This document shows, one piece after another, positions 16,971 through 25,700 of a DNA stretch of 35,054 nt; position 1 is the first letter of the stretch, and every line of letters starts with the position of its first letter. Under the pieces are notes generated by a model, which saw only the letters and a program-made list of their open reading frames with translations, was not told the DNA's origin and ran no database searches. The translations under genes and the position numbers were made by a program. This stretch comes from a virus: the IMG/VR virus record IMGVR_UViG_3300021197_000555, positions 1 to 35,054 of that record; one strand, 5' to 3'.

Positions 16971-18403
16971 ACTTCACTCCACCCCAGCCGTTGCGACCAT
17001 GCCGCCCCATCAAGGACGACGATGTTGTCCCTATATTCCTTTGTCGCTTGAACTGCGAGTGCGAGGGCAATAACTGTGTCGTCGTGCTTGCCCAGCGACT
17101 CCATTTTGCCGTTGGGCAACATAGTGAACATTGAAAGTTCATTGAGCAGGGTGTCCATCATACGGCGGGTTCGGCCTTCATCCTTGTATGGGATAATCAA
17201 ATGCTGTTGTTCAAAATGCAATTGTAAAGCGTGCATGACCGCTTCTTTTCTCATGCGGCTCATGGTGAATGGTTTGATAGGTAAATCGCTAATTTCTTTC
17301 AACACTTGGTGAAAGGCTTGAGCGAAATTGTTTGTTTCAAGTTCAACAATGACTGGGTTGAAACGAGCATTCAGTTCAATGATTTTGTCAATTTGAGAAC
17401 TGAAATCCATTCCCTTTTCTCGGTGCATCCAAACGACCCGTTTGTGTCGGTTTTCGTCCATAGCCAAAACACACATGCAAGTGTAGTCGGCTTTTCGGTC
17501 GGGGCTGATAGCAGGATCCCACCCGATGTAATAATTGACATTCTCGTCAAAGTCGCCCGCATACGGGTCAAAGACAAACGCATGGTCTTCGTCCTTGCAC
17601 GGGTCAGTCATTTCCACTGGGAATAGGCTGGACTCACTCGCAATTGGTTTGCACAGGTATTCACGGGTGAAAGCAATTGAAGTCATTTCACCACGGCGTT
17701 GTTGTAGTGCTTCAAGCGACCAGCGTTCGGGCCAAAGTGGGTGCCCTGTTTCTTCGCTGATAGCAGGGTATTCTTTCACTTGATACCCTTTCAACGATTT
17801 TAGTTCTTGATACAGATCAGTGTATGAAAACGGTGTTCCGACAATACATAACTGTGCGGTGTGGTGGAGAACAGGCAGGAGGGCTGTGTAAAACCATGAG
17901 GCGATGTGCGTTAATTGCGTAGCCGCTTCACTGGACAATATGTCGTCCAGCACTACAATGTCGGGGTGGGCACCACGAACTGCTTTGCCGACTGACATAG
18001 CCGATATTGAGGATTTGTTGGTGAACTTGAACTTCTGTTTCGCCCACCCACGCTTTGGCTTCAAGTGCGAAAGTGTAGGAATAGATTCAATAAGTTCGTT
18101 CATTTTCGCCATGTGTTCTATGGATTGGTGTTGACTGTGTGAAAAGAATAGAACTTCTGTGCCGGGGTTGTAAGCCATTTTCCATAGCAAATACACCCGA
18201 TAAAACACAGACTTTCCATGATCACGAGAAGCAATAACACATGTTTTGTTATGGTTCTCGCTCATTTCAAACCATTCTTCGTGAAAGTCAGCGACCATGT
18301 AGTTCTCTTCTTTTCCGCAAATGTCTTCAAAAAAATACTTGAAATCCCTGCGGCCCATCTCCCAATCCACTTGACGGGCGAGATCTGCTACGGGGGCACT
18401 CAT
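16967..18403 (-). CDS. Terminase large subunit (DNA-packaging ATPase/nuclease)
   Basis: 478 aa from the ATG at 18403, preceded by GGTGAACGCC; a GTG three codons upstream is an alternative. ATPase motifs: a Walker-A-like A58-S-R-D-H-G-K64-S65, Walker B D-I-V-V-L-D153-D154 (Asp where most relatives have Glu), and a coupling motif IVGTPFS at ~188-193. Nuclease (RNase H-fold) motifs: GWD296-PA, VIVELE (E354) and KHDDTVIALALA (D441/D442). The length is normal for the family. The enzyme pumps DNA into proheads through the portal and cuts concatemers. The next genes are the 469-aa protein and portal. No obvious small terminase subunit lies directly upstream; the zinc/HTH protein at 26986-27696 is a distant candidate. 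Confidence 0.9.
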   Translation of the reverse strand: MSAPVADLARQVDWEMGRRDFKYFFEDICGKEENYMVADFHEEWFEMSENHNKTCVIASRDHGKSVFYRVYLLWKMAYNPGTEVLFFSHSQHQSIEHMAKMNELIESIPTLSHLKPKRGWAKQKFKFTNKSSISAMSVGKAVRGAHPDIVVLDDILSSEAATQLTHIASWFYTALLPVLHHTAQLCIVGTPFSYTDLYQELKSLKGYQVKEYPAISEETGHPLWPERWSLEALQQRRGEMTSIAFTREYLCKPIASESSLFPVEMTDPCKDEDHAFVFDPYAGDFDENVNYYIGWDPAISPDRKADYTCMCVLAMDENRHKRVVWMHREKGMDFSSQIDKIIELNARFNPVIVELETNNFAQAFHQVLKEISDLPIKPFTMSRMRKEAVMHALQLHFEQQHLIIPYKDEGRTRRMMDTLLNELSMFTMLPNGKMESLGKHDDTVIALALAVQATKEYRDNIVVLDGAAWSQRLGWSEV

Positions 18404-18408
18404 GGCGT

Positions 18409-20577
18409 TCACCGGCCACTCGCTTCTTGTATGTCGTCAGCACTTATGTTGAACATATCCTCTAAGGTTCCAGCGTTGTTATACACCGCTGATTGAGCCG
18501 ACTTGTTGCCGTTTCTTGCGGCTTCCATAATTTCGCTGATTTCGCTTTCGGATGCACTGCCGCTAATGCTCAAACCGTATTCTTTTTCGGGTGCGCTTTC
18601 TTCACTTGGCTCGTTTTTTTTTGCTTTAGCGGCTTGTCGTGTCCTTGAACGAGCCGCCGCTTCACCCAGTCCTTCAATAGCGGCTTTCTTTGGATTCTTG
18701 GTGCGCTGGCGTGCTGGCTTTGCTTTGTTGGCGAAAATGTTCTTGCCGGGGTCTTTGCCCTCTTTTCGCTTTTCAGCGACAGCATTCACGCTTGCGAGAG
18801 CCGAGCCTTTCTTTGGCTTGGCTTTGGAGGTTTTTGCTTTCACCTTGCTTGCACCCTTCTTTGGCTCGGCTTCAATTCTTTCAGCCCCTTCACCAATTTC
18901 CATTTTAGGTGCTTTTTTGGAGGTTGTTTCCTTCACCTTGCTTGCACCCTTCTTTGGAGGTGCTTCTTCTCGCATTTCTTCGGTGCCTTCAAGTGGCTTT
19001 GCTTTCGCCTTTCGCTTGGAGGCTGTGGCCTTCACAGCCTTTGCGGCTGGGCCTTTCTTAGCGGCTTTCTTTTTGCTCGCCTTCTTTGGCTTAGGTGGAT
19101 TGAGAACTCTTTCGGTTGCTTCGGTTGGATCGACACTTCTTGCCGCCATTCGCTTTTCACCCCGTTCCCTTTGCTCAAGGCGTCCCGAACGACTTCGGGC
19201 ATCGGGTTGTTGTTTGCGTTTTTGTTCGTCGCTTCGCTCGTTGAGTTCATTTTGAAATCCTGTGCGTGGTTTGGACGGGATGCCAGCCATTTCACCGGGT
19301 TCTTTTGCTCCGGTTGATTCGGGCAACATCCTATCTTCGCCCAAAGGCTTTGGTGAACGGTCGGGGAGAAGTCCCTTCACGCCCTTGCCGCCAGTGGGCA
19401 GTGGGTTGGTGAGGCGTTCTTCCTCTTCTTCCACTTCAAAGTCGGCGTCGGGAACTTCTTGGCGTTCCCTAAAGTATTCCTCATCACGAAGTCTGCGGTT
19501 TTCTAACATTTCATTAACATAGTCGGGGTCGTCCATGTCACCCCAGTCGGGTCGTTCTTCGGTCATTTCCTGCATGTCTTCAACAAATGGTTCTTGCATA
19601 TCCGCATGTTGCGGTTCAATTTCAGTATTGAAGTCGGGAGGGAGTTCTTCTCGTTCCTCCACTTCACCTGTCGTTTGACCGAACGAATCAGCGAACTCTC
19701 GCTGTTCCTCCACCATTGGTGGTGGTGTTTCGGGTCTTGTCCGTGTAGTGTCAAAAGGCGGTTTGTCTTGATAATCGCTTTGCACCGTCATAGCGTCATA
19801 GAAGCCGTCGTCAGCCTTTGGTTGTTCACGCATAGCGTCTAAGCCAGCGTCAACAGGAGTTTTCATATCCTGTGCTTCTTGCATTGGACTCATTGTCGTG
19901 TTCGCCCTTGTAGCGGCTTCTCGTTGTTCACGAATAGTATTCATTCTGTCCCATTGGGCCAAATCATCGGAACCGGCTCTTGCATTTCTAACAACAGACT
20001 CTCTTGTTGGGAAACCGTCTTCGCCTCTTTGATCAGAAGTAGCCATTCTAAACGAAGGAGGATATTCGGCTCTTGGCATGTCCCTAAACGCACGGGTTTC
20101 TCCCGGTTGTTCCTCTTGAAGTGAAGGTGGAGTGCTTTCGGTTTGCTGGGACGGATTGCGTCTAAACAAATTGGCAATCCCCTGCTTGGCTCGGCCAAAC
20201 ATGCCTGTCTTGTTGGGGTCACGGGTTTCGCTTCGTCCTTGACGGAAGTTAGCCCCCATGCCTTGTGTCGGCCCATCCAGTGATGCGCCCTCGTTCATTT
20301 GACCGAACGGGTCGGCTGGTGCTGGTGAAGACTGTGTGCGTTGTTGCATAGCCTGTGTTCGCTCATCGTTCATTCTTTGCTGACGCATTCGCATCGCTTG
20401 ATCGACTTGGGACATTTCCGGTGCTGGTGCCGCTGGCAAAGGAACATCACCGGGTGCTTTGATAACATGATTCCACACATGCGAGAAAAGTGCATCGTGC
20501 GGTGGTGCCTTTCGTAGTGTATTTTGACCCAGCATTTCAGCACGGGCTTTGAGTAGCATGTTGTCGTATCTGTCCAT
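18409..20577 (-). CDS. Large disordered Lys/Ala- and Glu/Pro-rich protein
   Basis: 722 aa with AAGGTGATTTCAA before the ATG. It has almost no globular part. Residues 1-45 are helical and include LFSHVWNHVIK, a loose match to the F-x-x-G-W-x-V-V-K peptide seen in other proteins here. Residues ~45-480 are rich in Arg, Gln, Glu, Asp, Pro and Met. Residues ~480-650 are Lys/Ala-rich like histone H1 or polyamine-like condensing tails, with PKKGASKVK occurring twice. The C-terminus (ESEISEIMEAARNGNKSAQS ... LEDMFNISADDIQEA) is a short ordered helical region. The basic tail suggests DNA binding or internal virion packing; a scaffold is an alternative. Its stop overlaps the GTGA alternative start of the terminase. 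Confidence 0.6.
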   Translation of the reverse strand: MDRYDNMLLKARAEMLGQNTLRKAPPHDALFSHVWNHVIKAPGDVPLPAAPAPEMSQVDQAMRMRQQRMNDERTQAMQQRTQSSPAPADPFGQMNEGASLDGPTQGMGANFRQGRSETRDPNKTGMFGRAKQGIANLFRRNPSQQTESTPPSLQEEQPGETRAFRDMPRAEYPPSFRMATSDQRGEDGFPTRESVVRNARAGSDDLAQWDRMNTIREQREAATRANTTMSPMQEAQDMKTPVDAGLDAMREQPKADDGFYDAMTVQSDYQDKPPFDTTRTRPETPPPMVEEQREFADSFGQTTGEVEEREELPPDFNTEIEPQHADMQEPFVEDMQEMTEERPDWGDMDDPDYVNEMLENRRLRDEEYFRERQEVPDADFEVEEEEERLTNPLPTGGKGVKGLLPDRSPKPLGEDRMLPESTGAKEPGEMAGIPSKPRTGFQNELNERSDEQKRKQQPDARSRSGRLEQRERGEKRMAARSVDPTEATERVLNPPKPKKASKKKAAKKGPAAKAVKATASKRKAKAKPLEGTEEMREEAPPKKGASKVKETTSKKAPKMEIGEGAERIEAEPKKGASKVKAKTSKAKPKKGSALASVNAVAEKRKEGKDPGKNIFANKAKPARQRTKNPKKAAIEGLGEAAARSRTRQAAKAKKNEPSEESAPEKEYGLSISGSASESEISEIMEAARNGNKSAQSAVYNNAGTLEDMFNISADDIQEASGR
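18824..18957. repeat. Imperfect 41-bp direct repeat inside the Lys/Ala-rich gene
   Basis: Positions 18824-18864 and 18917-18957 carry near-identical 41-bp blocks that end in the shared run CTTGCACCCTTCTTTGG. They are offset by 93 bp (31 codons) and encode the two PKKGASKVK segments. The frame-preserving spacing points to internal duplication of a basic protein module rather than to a regulatory repeat. Confidence 0.75.
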
Positions 20578-20583
20578 TTGAAA

Positions 20584-21561
20584 TCACCTTCTCATTTGTT
20601 TGCGTAGCATAATGTGTTCAATTGAACTGTGAATGCGATCTGCGGATTGCTGGGCTTTGCCGAACATTGGATTTGCCACTTGCCCGCCCATGAAGCGTTG
20701 TTGCATGTTATTCTGTGCTTGATTGTAGCGTTGTGTTTGGGCTTCGTTCTTTTTGTTGGCTTGGTTGCGGGCCATGAGTCCTGTTGAACCCATACCGGCG
20801 GTCAGCCCCATTGACATGACATCAGCGAACTTTCCACCGAGTGAACGGTCTTTCATCCACGATTGCTTGTCGCCGCCTTTTCCGGCTTGAATTGCTTGAG
20901 CGTCGGCACCGAACGCCATGTTCTGTGCCATTTGTTGCATGTTGTTGGGTTGGCCTCCACCGCCTTGCTGTTGCTGTTGCTGTGGTTGCTGGCCTTGCTG
21001 GCCCTGCTGACCCTGCTGACCCTGCTGGCCTTGCTGGCCTTGCTGACCTTGCTGACCTTGCTGGCCTTGCTGACCGCCTTGAATCGTAGTGTTTCCCATC
21101 GTTTGTTGGTTGCCTTGCGTGACATTGGTGTTTTGACCTTGCGTGACATTGGTGTTTTGACCTTGCGTGACATTGGTGTTTTGACCTTGCGTGACATTGG
21201 AGGTTTGACTTTGCTGGTTCTGTGCTGGTGCTGGATTCAATATATCCTTACTCGCCTGTTGGGCTTCTTTGTTTCGTGCGGTTGCTTGATCGGCAACATA
21301 ATTTGGATTAAGTGCTTGCATTTCGGGCGTTTGAGCGTTGAAAGTTCGTTGATCGTCGCCACCGGCGGTTTCTTCTCTCCGTTGGGCGTTGTTTGCCTTA
21401 ACATCGGCGGCTACATTTTTTCCCCAATTCTTCACGCCTTGAACGGCGTTTCCGGCCATATTAGCGGCACCCGAAATTATTCCTTTTTCAAAAGCCTCTC
21501 GTTCAGCAAGCATTCTTGCTCTTGCCATTCTATCTGCACTGAACTCACGCTTGCTAATCAT
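20584..21561 (-). CDS. Gln/Gly-repeat protein, probable internal virion or assembly protein
   Basis: 325 aa with GGTGAAGGTGACTTTT before the ATG. The N-terminus is helical and basic (SADRMARARMLAEREAFEKG), then GVKNWGKNVAADVKANNAQR. Residues ~120-155 hold four copies of an NVTQGQNT-type octapeptide. Residues ~160-195 hold about ten QQG triplets followed by a poly-Gln run and a Gly-rich patch. The C-terminus is helical and Met/Gln-rich (AQTQRYNQAQNNMQQRFMGG) and ends basic. No enzymatic motif is visible. The start overlaps the end of the 673-aa gene by eight bases. Low-complexity Gln/Gly repeats suggest self-association or a flexible spacer; function is unknown. Confidence 0.6.
   Translation of the reverse strand: MISKREFSADRMARARMLAEREAFEKGIISGAANMAGNAVQGVKNWGKNVAADVKANNAQRREETAGGDDQRTFNAQTPEMQALNPNYVADQATARNKEAQQASKDILNPAPAQNQQSQTSNVTQGQNTNVTQGQNTNVTQGQNTNVTQGNQQTMGNTTIQGGQQGQQGQQGQQGQQGQQGQQGQQGQQGQQPQQQQQQGGGGQPNNMQQMAQNMAFGADAQAIQAGKGGDKQSWMKDRSLGGKFADVMSMGLTAGMGSTGLMARNQANKKNEAQTQRYNQAQNNMQQRFMGGQVANPMFGKAQQSADRIHSSIEHIMLRKQMRR
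20986..21075. repeat. Ten-copy 9-bp tandem repeat (QQG codons)
   Basis: Ten consecutive 9-bp units of the form [TC]TGCTG[GA]CC run without interruption and translate on the minus strand as repeating Gly-Gln-Gln. Third-position changes between units are synonymous, which indicates selection for the peptide. Copy number is likely to vary between related genomes through slippage. Confidence 0.9.
21113..21208. repeat. Four-copy 24-bp tandem repeat (NVTQGQNT)
   Basis: Four head-to-tail 24-bp units begin CCTTGCGTGACATTGG; the first three are identical and the fourth differs by a few bases. They translate to the octapeptide NVTQGQNT. Near-perfect DNA identity indicates recent expansion. N-x-T is also the archaeal N-glycosylation sequon, so the repeat could be glycosylated if exposed; that is speculation. 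Confidence 0.9.
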
Positions 21562-23575
21562 TAAAAGTCACCTTCACCAATTGTATGCAATCCAACGGAA
21601 TGTCCAATGATTTGGACATCTCACGCCAGTCGCCCCTGCTGTTGAGGATAGCGACGACATCGGACACTGGGCGTTGTATTTGGCCCGCCATCATGGCGAG
21701 ATCCGTTGCGTTGGATTGAATCATAGGGGTATGTGGGATGGACTTTGTGATTGTGTCGTCCTGCAAAGCCATTTGGCATTGAACGGTTTCAAGCATGGCT
21801 TCAATGTCCTCTTTGCCGAACATGTTGCCAGCACGGCCAGCACCTCGTCCAGTCAAGTATGCGAGTTTGTCAGCCATGCCTCTCCATCCCTCTCTAAATC
21901 TTGGCGGGCCATCCTGCCGTTGTGAGCCAGCAGGTTGCGGTTGAAAAGTATTTAGGCGAGAAGGAGGTTGTTCGGGGGGAATGTTGGGGGGTATTTGTCC
22001 CACTGGTGCTGGTGGTGCTGGTTGTTGAATCGGAACTGGCGGAGGTGCCGGTTGACGGGGAACTGGTGGTGCCGGTGGTTGGGGCTGAACGACAGGGGGT
22101 GCTGGTGGCTGTGGTTCGGGTTGAGGTGCTGGTGGTTGGGGCGGTTGTTGAGGTTCACGGGCTTGCGCTCTCCTTGCTTTTTGACGCTCCATCGCTTCAC
22201 GAAGTCCCTGCGGCCCCTGTGGCTGTCCTGCTGGCGGTTCGGGTTGCGGTTCGGGTTGCGGTTGCGGTTGAGGCTGTGGTTGTTGAGGTTCTTGCATTCT
22301 GTTTTGGTTTGGCTGAATGCCCGGATTGACTCTTTGAATGTGATTGATGAAACCGCTGACAAGACGATCTGCCGCCGCCCTGCCGGAGCCTTGAGCCATC
22401 AATTGTTCCATCGGGGGCATGTTATCACCCATGTTGTATTGTTCACCCAAATAGTCATGCAATTTAGGGAGGTAATGTCTTGCCGTTGTCAAGGCATTTG
22501 CATACATGTCGGTTCCCTTTTTGTTCTTGAACCCGTCTTGAAACCATGTGCTGTATGCGTCCATTGGGGATTGAGGCATTTGCTGTTGCTCAATTGCTTG
22601 CTGTGCGACATCCGGCCCTTCGGGCACAGCATCAGCGACAATGCCGGGTGTGTCGGGCGACTGTGCGGCTTCTCGTCGGCGAATGCCATAGAGGTGCTGA
22701 ATGTTGGTTTTGTTTTCGGGAGCATGTTGGCTCAACACTGGATGATTCAACCATGCGTTTTGAACCATTTCGGGTGTCAATTCATAGCCGCCCATTTGAG
22801 CCTGTTGCGCCATTTCATTCACCATAGCAATACTATGCTTGTATGCTTCGTTGTTAATGTAAATGCCATTTGGCCGAACTTTGCCCGGTTTAATCACCTT
22901 GCTTGTATTGCCTGTGTGACCCGATTGCTCACGCACCCATTTGAGTCCTTCGTGATATGGACGGTTCCATGATTCGTTTTGAAAGTTTTCTTGATCGCGG
23001 TTTCCGACACGGAGTTTAGGCACACCGTATGCGTCAAATTGCCACGGTGTTTCTTTCTTCTGTGGCCCCCAAACCCCTTCTCGCCACTGCGAATCCAAAA
23101 CCGCACGCCCCATATCAGTCTTGAAGGGCAGTGGTAAATCATCGGGGATTTTGTCAAGACCTTTTCCTGTCATGGAGGCTTCTTGACGCTTCTGTCCCCA
23201 CATGTGATTTTGAACTTCAACGGCATGGTTGATGGTTTTACTGCCGATGTCAATTGCTTTTTGCAGTGCGGCTTTGTAAGTGCCTTCATCGCCCTGTGGC
23301 CCTGCTTGGATTAAAGCGGCTTCTTGGATTGTCAAGTGTTGTGGATCTGATGGGTCAGCATTGTAAATTGCTTCATACACAGCATCGGCTTCAACGCCAG
23401 TTAAATGGTCGCCAGTGATGTCGTCCATAGCCATTGGATAGCCCATTAACTGCCCATTGGGGCCGATTTGCCCAAGCAAACCATTGATGAGTTCATTAAA
23501 GTCAAAAAACCCAAGACCTTTGTTAATTATGGTGCAACGATCAAGAATAGACCACGGAGTGCGGAGAATGCTCAT
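21554..23575 (-). CDS. 673-aa protein with Pro/Gln-rich spacer, unknown function
   Basis: The ATG at 23575 overlaps the upstream stop (ATGA). Residues 1-~390 appear globular and helical: LGFFDFNELINGLLGQIGPN, ADAVYEAIYNADPSDPQHLT, NHAVEVQNHMWGQKRQEASM, then FQNESWNRPYHEGLKWVREQ and YKHSIAMVNEMAQQAQMGGY. Residues ~420-580 are a long Pro/Gln spacer with PQPQPEPQPEP-type repeats and several PAPPVP units. The C-terminal ~90 residues are again ordered: MADKLAYLTGRGAGRAGNMF, EDIEAMLETVQCQMAL and SDVVAILNSRGDWREMSKSL. Two globular ends joined by a stiff Pro-rich spacer suggest a tether. It belongs to a run of four large low-complexity proteins ahead of the terminase. No family is recognised. Confidence 0.6.
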   Translation of the reverse strand: MSILRTPWSILDRCTIINKGLGFFDFNELINGLLGQIGPNGQLMGYPMAMDDITGDHLTGVEADAVYEAIYNADPSDPQHLTIQEAALIQAGPQGDEGTYKAALQKAIDIGSKTINHAVEVQNHMWGQKRQEASMTGKGLDKIPDDLPLPFKTDMGRAVLDSQWREGVWGPQKKETPWQFDAYGVPKLRVGNRDQENFQNESWNRPYHEGLKWVREQSGHTGNTSKVIKPGKVRPNGIYINNEAYKHSIAMVNEMAQQAQMGGYELTPEMVQNAWLNHPVLSQHAPENKTNIQHLYGIRRREAAQSPDTPGIVADAVPEGPDVAQQAIEQQQMPQSPMDAYSTWFQDGFKNKKGTDMYANALTTARHYLPKLHDYLGEQYNMGDNMPPMEQLMAQGSGRAAADRLVSGFINHIQRVNPGIQPNQNRMQEPQQPQPQPQPQPEPQPEPPAGQPQGPQGLREAMERQKARRAQAREPQQPPQPPAPQPEPQPPAPPVVQPQPPAPPVPRQPAPPPVPIQQPAPPAPVGQIPPNIPPEQPPSRLNTFQPQPAGSQRQDGPPRFREGWRGMADKLAYLTGRGAGRAGNMFGKEDIEAMLETVQCQMALQDDTITKSIPHTPMIQSNATDLAMMAGQIQRPVSDVVAILNSRGDWREMSKSLDIPLDCIQLVKVTFND
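22236..22291. repeat. Short Pro/Gln/Glu codon repeat
   Basis: A hexamer-based repeat (GGTTGC / GGTTCG units) spans this block and encodes alternating Pro-Gln and Pro-Glu pairs on the minus strand. It is the most regular part of the longer Pro-rich spacer of the 673-aa protein. Confidence 0.7.
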
Positions 23576-25242
23576 CGCTTGCTTGCCCCCGCAAATGCCA
23601 CTGGCATGAGCGAGGTGTCGTCAAATCTCCAACCCTTTAGATTTTCAGTCGGGCCGGTTGGGGCACTTGCTTTTTCCTCGCTTGCTTGATTCCCTCTCTT
23701 GGCTTCGGCACCAAGTTCGGGAGTGGATTTTGTCAGTTTTTGAACTGCTTCAAGGAGTTTCTTCAAATCACGCTTGAGGGATTGTAGTTCTGTTCGGGTG
23801 AAGCCGCTGATGTCGGTTGCCCTTGATTGAAGACGCTTTTCAATCTCCATTTTCAATGCGTCCCCGCCCAATGGGTCGTGAAGTAAAGCGGCATCCCTTT
23901 CGGCGTTTTTTGGCTTCTTGAATGAAGTGCCCTTGCTGGATGAAGGCTGTGAAGGTAATTTGGTGCCCTTTCCGCCCATACCGATTGTTTGCACTCTTTC
24001 ACCCGTGATACCACGGGTGTCGGCGTGTGCGGATTGCCCAGTCGGGAGTGAACCCATTTCACGGCGGAACTTTTCAGCCGCCAGTTTTCGTTGATATGCA
24101 ACAGGATCTCGGAGTCGGAGGGGCATGTCTTTCGCCCGTGGGTTGCCACTGAACATACGGCGTGGAGCAAATGCTTGACGCTTGGTATGGCGTGTGAGGT
24201 TTTGTTCAGCGGCGGCGGCACGACGCTTTGATTTGCTTTCGGGTTGCCGACTGGCCTCCTTCTTACCACGCTTCATTTTGCGCTTTCGCTCACGCTTGCC
24301 TTTCTTTTTGGCCTTCTTTTCCTCTTCCTCGGATTCTTCGTCCTCTTCGTATTTGCGGCCTTTCTTTTTGCGCTTGGCCTTTACGATGTCGGAAACAAAC
24401 CGAGGTTCGGCTGATGCGAGTTTTTCTTGAAAGTCTTCGGAGAACTCCTGTTCTTCGCCCATCGGTGTTGGGGCGAACCATTTGAATGACCCTTCGGGCC
24501 AGCCTCCGAGTGGGTGAGGCATTTGCTCCATCGCTTGCCTCTCCGCTTCGGGTGCTAATTCCGGTGTGATTGGTGGTTGCCCTTCCATAAAACCGCCCTT
24601 TGAAGTGCCAGCAAAACCGACATCCTTGATTTCAAACAGGTCGGAAAGCATGAATCCTTGCATCCTCTTTTTCTTTTCGTCGTCCATCTCGGAGTATTGA
24701 TCCTGCAACATTTCGGCTCTTTGATCTTCCATGTCGCCGACCATTTCTTCTCTTGAAGGTAAATCCTCATCTCCACCGTTCTTCACCAACGACCAAGCAT
24801 CTTCAAATGCGTCTTCGCTTCGGCCAAAAATCATTCCCGGCCCTTCACGCTGAACAGGGCCAACATTAGCACCGGCTGAAATGCCCAAACCATTCTTGTG
24901 TCCCATATCAACACCCATAGCCGATTCAAGCAATTCGCTTTCACCGGCCATCATTGGGGTGCCGTTGAGTGTTTCAGCCATTTCTTCGGGCTGAATTGAA
25001 ATGTGTGGGATGTCGCCTTCCATCTCTTTTTCGGCAATTTTACGGCGTTTTTTCGGATCCATCTGATCGCGTGTTTCTTGCGAACCGGCACCGTATTGGC
25101 TTATGTGCGACAGACCTTCTTCGTGTTCGTTTCCGTTCACGGTGTAGTCGCCCATCATTTCTCGTCCACGAAAACCACCAGTGAACTCTTGAACCCGTAT
25201 GGATTCTTCACCGGGGTTGCGACGAGGGTTTGCCATTGACAT
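23572..25242 (-). CDS. 556-aa charged protein carrying the AFxxxWxxVK peptide
   Basis: The ATG at 25242 follows GGGTGATTTCTA. Residues 1-140 are polar (NPRRNPGEESIRVQEFTGGF, then PKKRRKIAEKEMEGDIPHIS). Residues 145-154 read AFEDAWSLVK, matching the peptide shared with several other proteins of this window, and are followed by NGGDEDL. A middle part has YSEMDDEKKKRMQGFMLSDL. Residues ~295-350 are an extreme charged stretch, acidic then Lys/Arg-rich (EEDEESEEEEKKAKKKGKRE). The C-terminal third has FTRTELQSLKRDLKKLLEAV, a clear helix, before a disordered tail. No enzyme motif is visible. The mixture suggests an internal virion, scaffold or DNA-contacting protein; the identity is unknown. Confidence 0.6.
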   Translation of the reverse strand: MSMANPRRNPGEESIRVQEFTGGFRGREMMGDYTVNGNEHEEGLSHISQYGAGSQETRDQMDPKKRRKIAEKEMEGDIPHISIQPEEMAETLNGTPMMAGESELLESAMGVDMGHKNGLGISAGANVGPVQREGPGMIFGRSEDAFEDAWSLVKNGGDEDLPSREEMVGDMEDQRAEMLQDQYSEMDDEKKKRMQGFMLSDLFEIKDVGFAGTSKGGFMEGQPPITPELAPEAERQAMEQMPHPLGGWPEGSFKWFAPTPMGEEQEFSEDFQEKLASAEPRFVSDIVKAKRKKKGRKYEEDEESEEEEKKAKKKGKRERKRKMKRGKKEASRQPESKSKRRAAAAEQNLTRHTKRQAFAPRRMFSGNPRAKDMPLRLRDPVAYQRKLAAEKFRREMGSLPTGQSAHADTRGITGERVQTIGMGGKGTKLPSQPSSSKGTSFKKPKNAERDAALLHDPLGGDALKMEIEKRLQSRATDISGFTRTELQSLKRDLKKLLEAVQKLTKSTPELGAEAKRGNQASEEKASAPTGPTENLKGWRFDDTSLMPVAFAGASKR

Positions 25243-25700
25243 TAGAAATCACCCGGCAACCCATGTTCTTTTTGACAGTGAATGCAATAATCGGGGAATG
25301 CGCCAGTTTCAAGCATCGCTTCGTGTTGGTAAGGAGCCAAATTGGCTGGATCATTCATGTCCTTTTTACAAAGTTTGCACATGTCCGAAGGGGTGTTGTC
25401 CATCTCCCACACCGCCTTGTCCCAATCCTCTTCCCAACCTTTGATAACCTCTTTTGCTGGGTCTTTTGTATTGGACTCACGGTTGCCGCCACAAGCAATA
25501 CAAGGCTCTTTTCCGACTCTCATGTGATTGCAGGTTTCGCCTTTCACCACAGACCACCCAGCATCAAAGGACTTCTTCAAATCCTTCGCTTTGTAGCAAG
25601 GGCATTTCGGCTCTTTGCTTGAACATTCCATAACACCTTTCTTCATGCAAGCACACGGCTTGTCTTTGGTCGCCCCGCAACAGCATGATGTTTTCTTCAT
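25242..25700 (-). CDS. Cys-rich multi-zinc protein with the FxxGWxVVK peptide
   Basis: 152 aa from the ATG at 25700, which overlaps the upstream TAA (TAATG) and has AGGTGG upstream; a GTG four codons earlier is less likely. The N-terminus is metallothionein-like: KKTSCCCGATKDKPCACMKK, then ECSSKEPKCPCY. Residues 44-53 read SFDAGWSVVK, matching the shared peptide. The rest has three further pairs: EPCIACGG, DMCKLCKK and DYCIHCQKEH, each able to form half a zinc site. With more than a dozen Cys the protein probably binds several zinc ions. Nucleic-acid or protein contact is the likely role. No family is recognised with confidence. Confidence 0.65.
   Translation of the reverse strand: MKKTSCCCGATKDKPCACMKKGVMECSSKEPKCPCYKAKDLKKSFDAGWSVVKGETCNHMRVGKEPCIACGGNRESNTKDPAKEVIKGWEEDWDKAVWEMDNTPSDMCKLCKKDMNDPANLAPYQHEAMLETGAFPDYCIHCQKEHGLPGDF

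Noticed and set aside
18503-19255. Long plus-strand open frame of 250 codons
   Set aside because: It is the mirror of the Lys/Ala/Glu-rich part of the 722-aa gene; biased composition opens the opposite strand. No ribosome site or coherent protein pattern.
21113-21208. Four 24-bp direct repeats as a CRISPR array
   Set aside because: The repeats are contiguous without spacers, in frame with a protein gene, and no cas gene is nearby.
20863-21564. Leu/Ala-rich plus-strand frame resembling a membrane protein
   Set aside because: It is the antisense of QQG and NVTQGQNT repeats; the apparent hydrophobic helices arise from CTG/GCC triplets of the repeat.
21968-22972. Long plus-strand open frame of 334 codons rich in Trp, Leu, Arg and Cys
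   Set aside because: It is the antisense of the Pro/Gln-rich spacer of the 673-aa gene. Trp/Leu/Arg-rich composition is what antisense of Pro/Gln codons gives.
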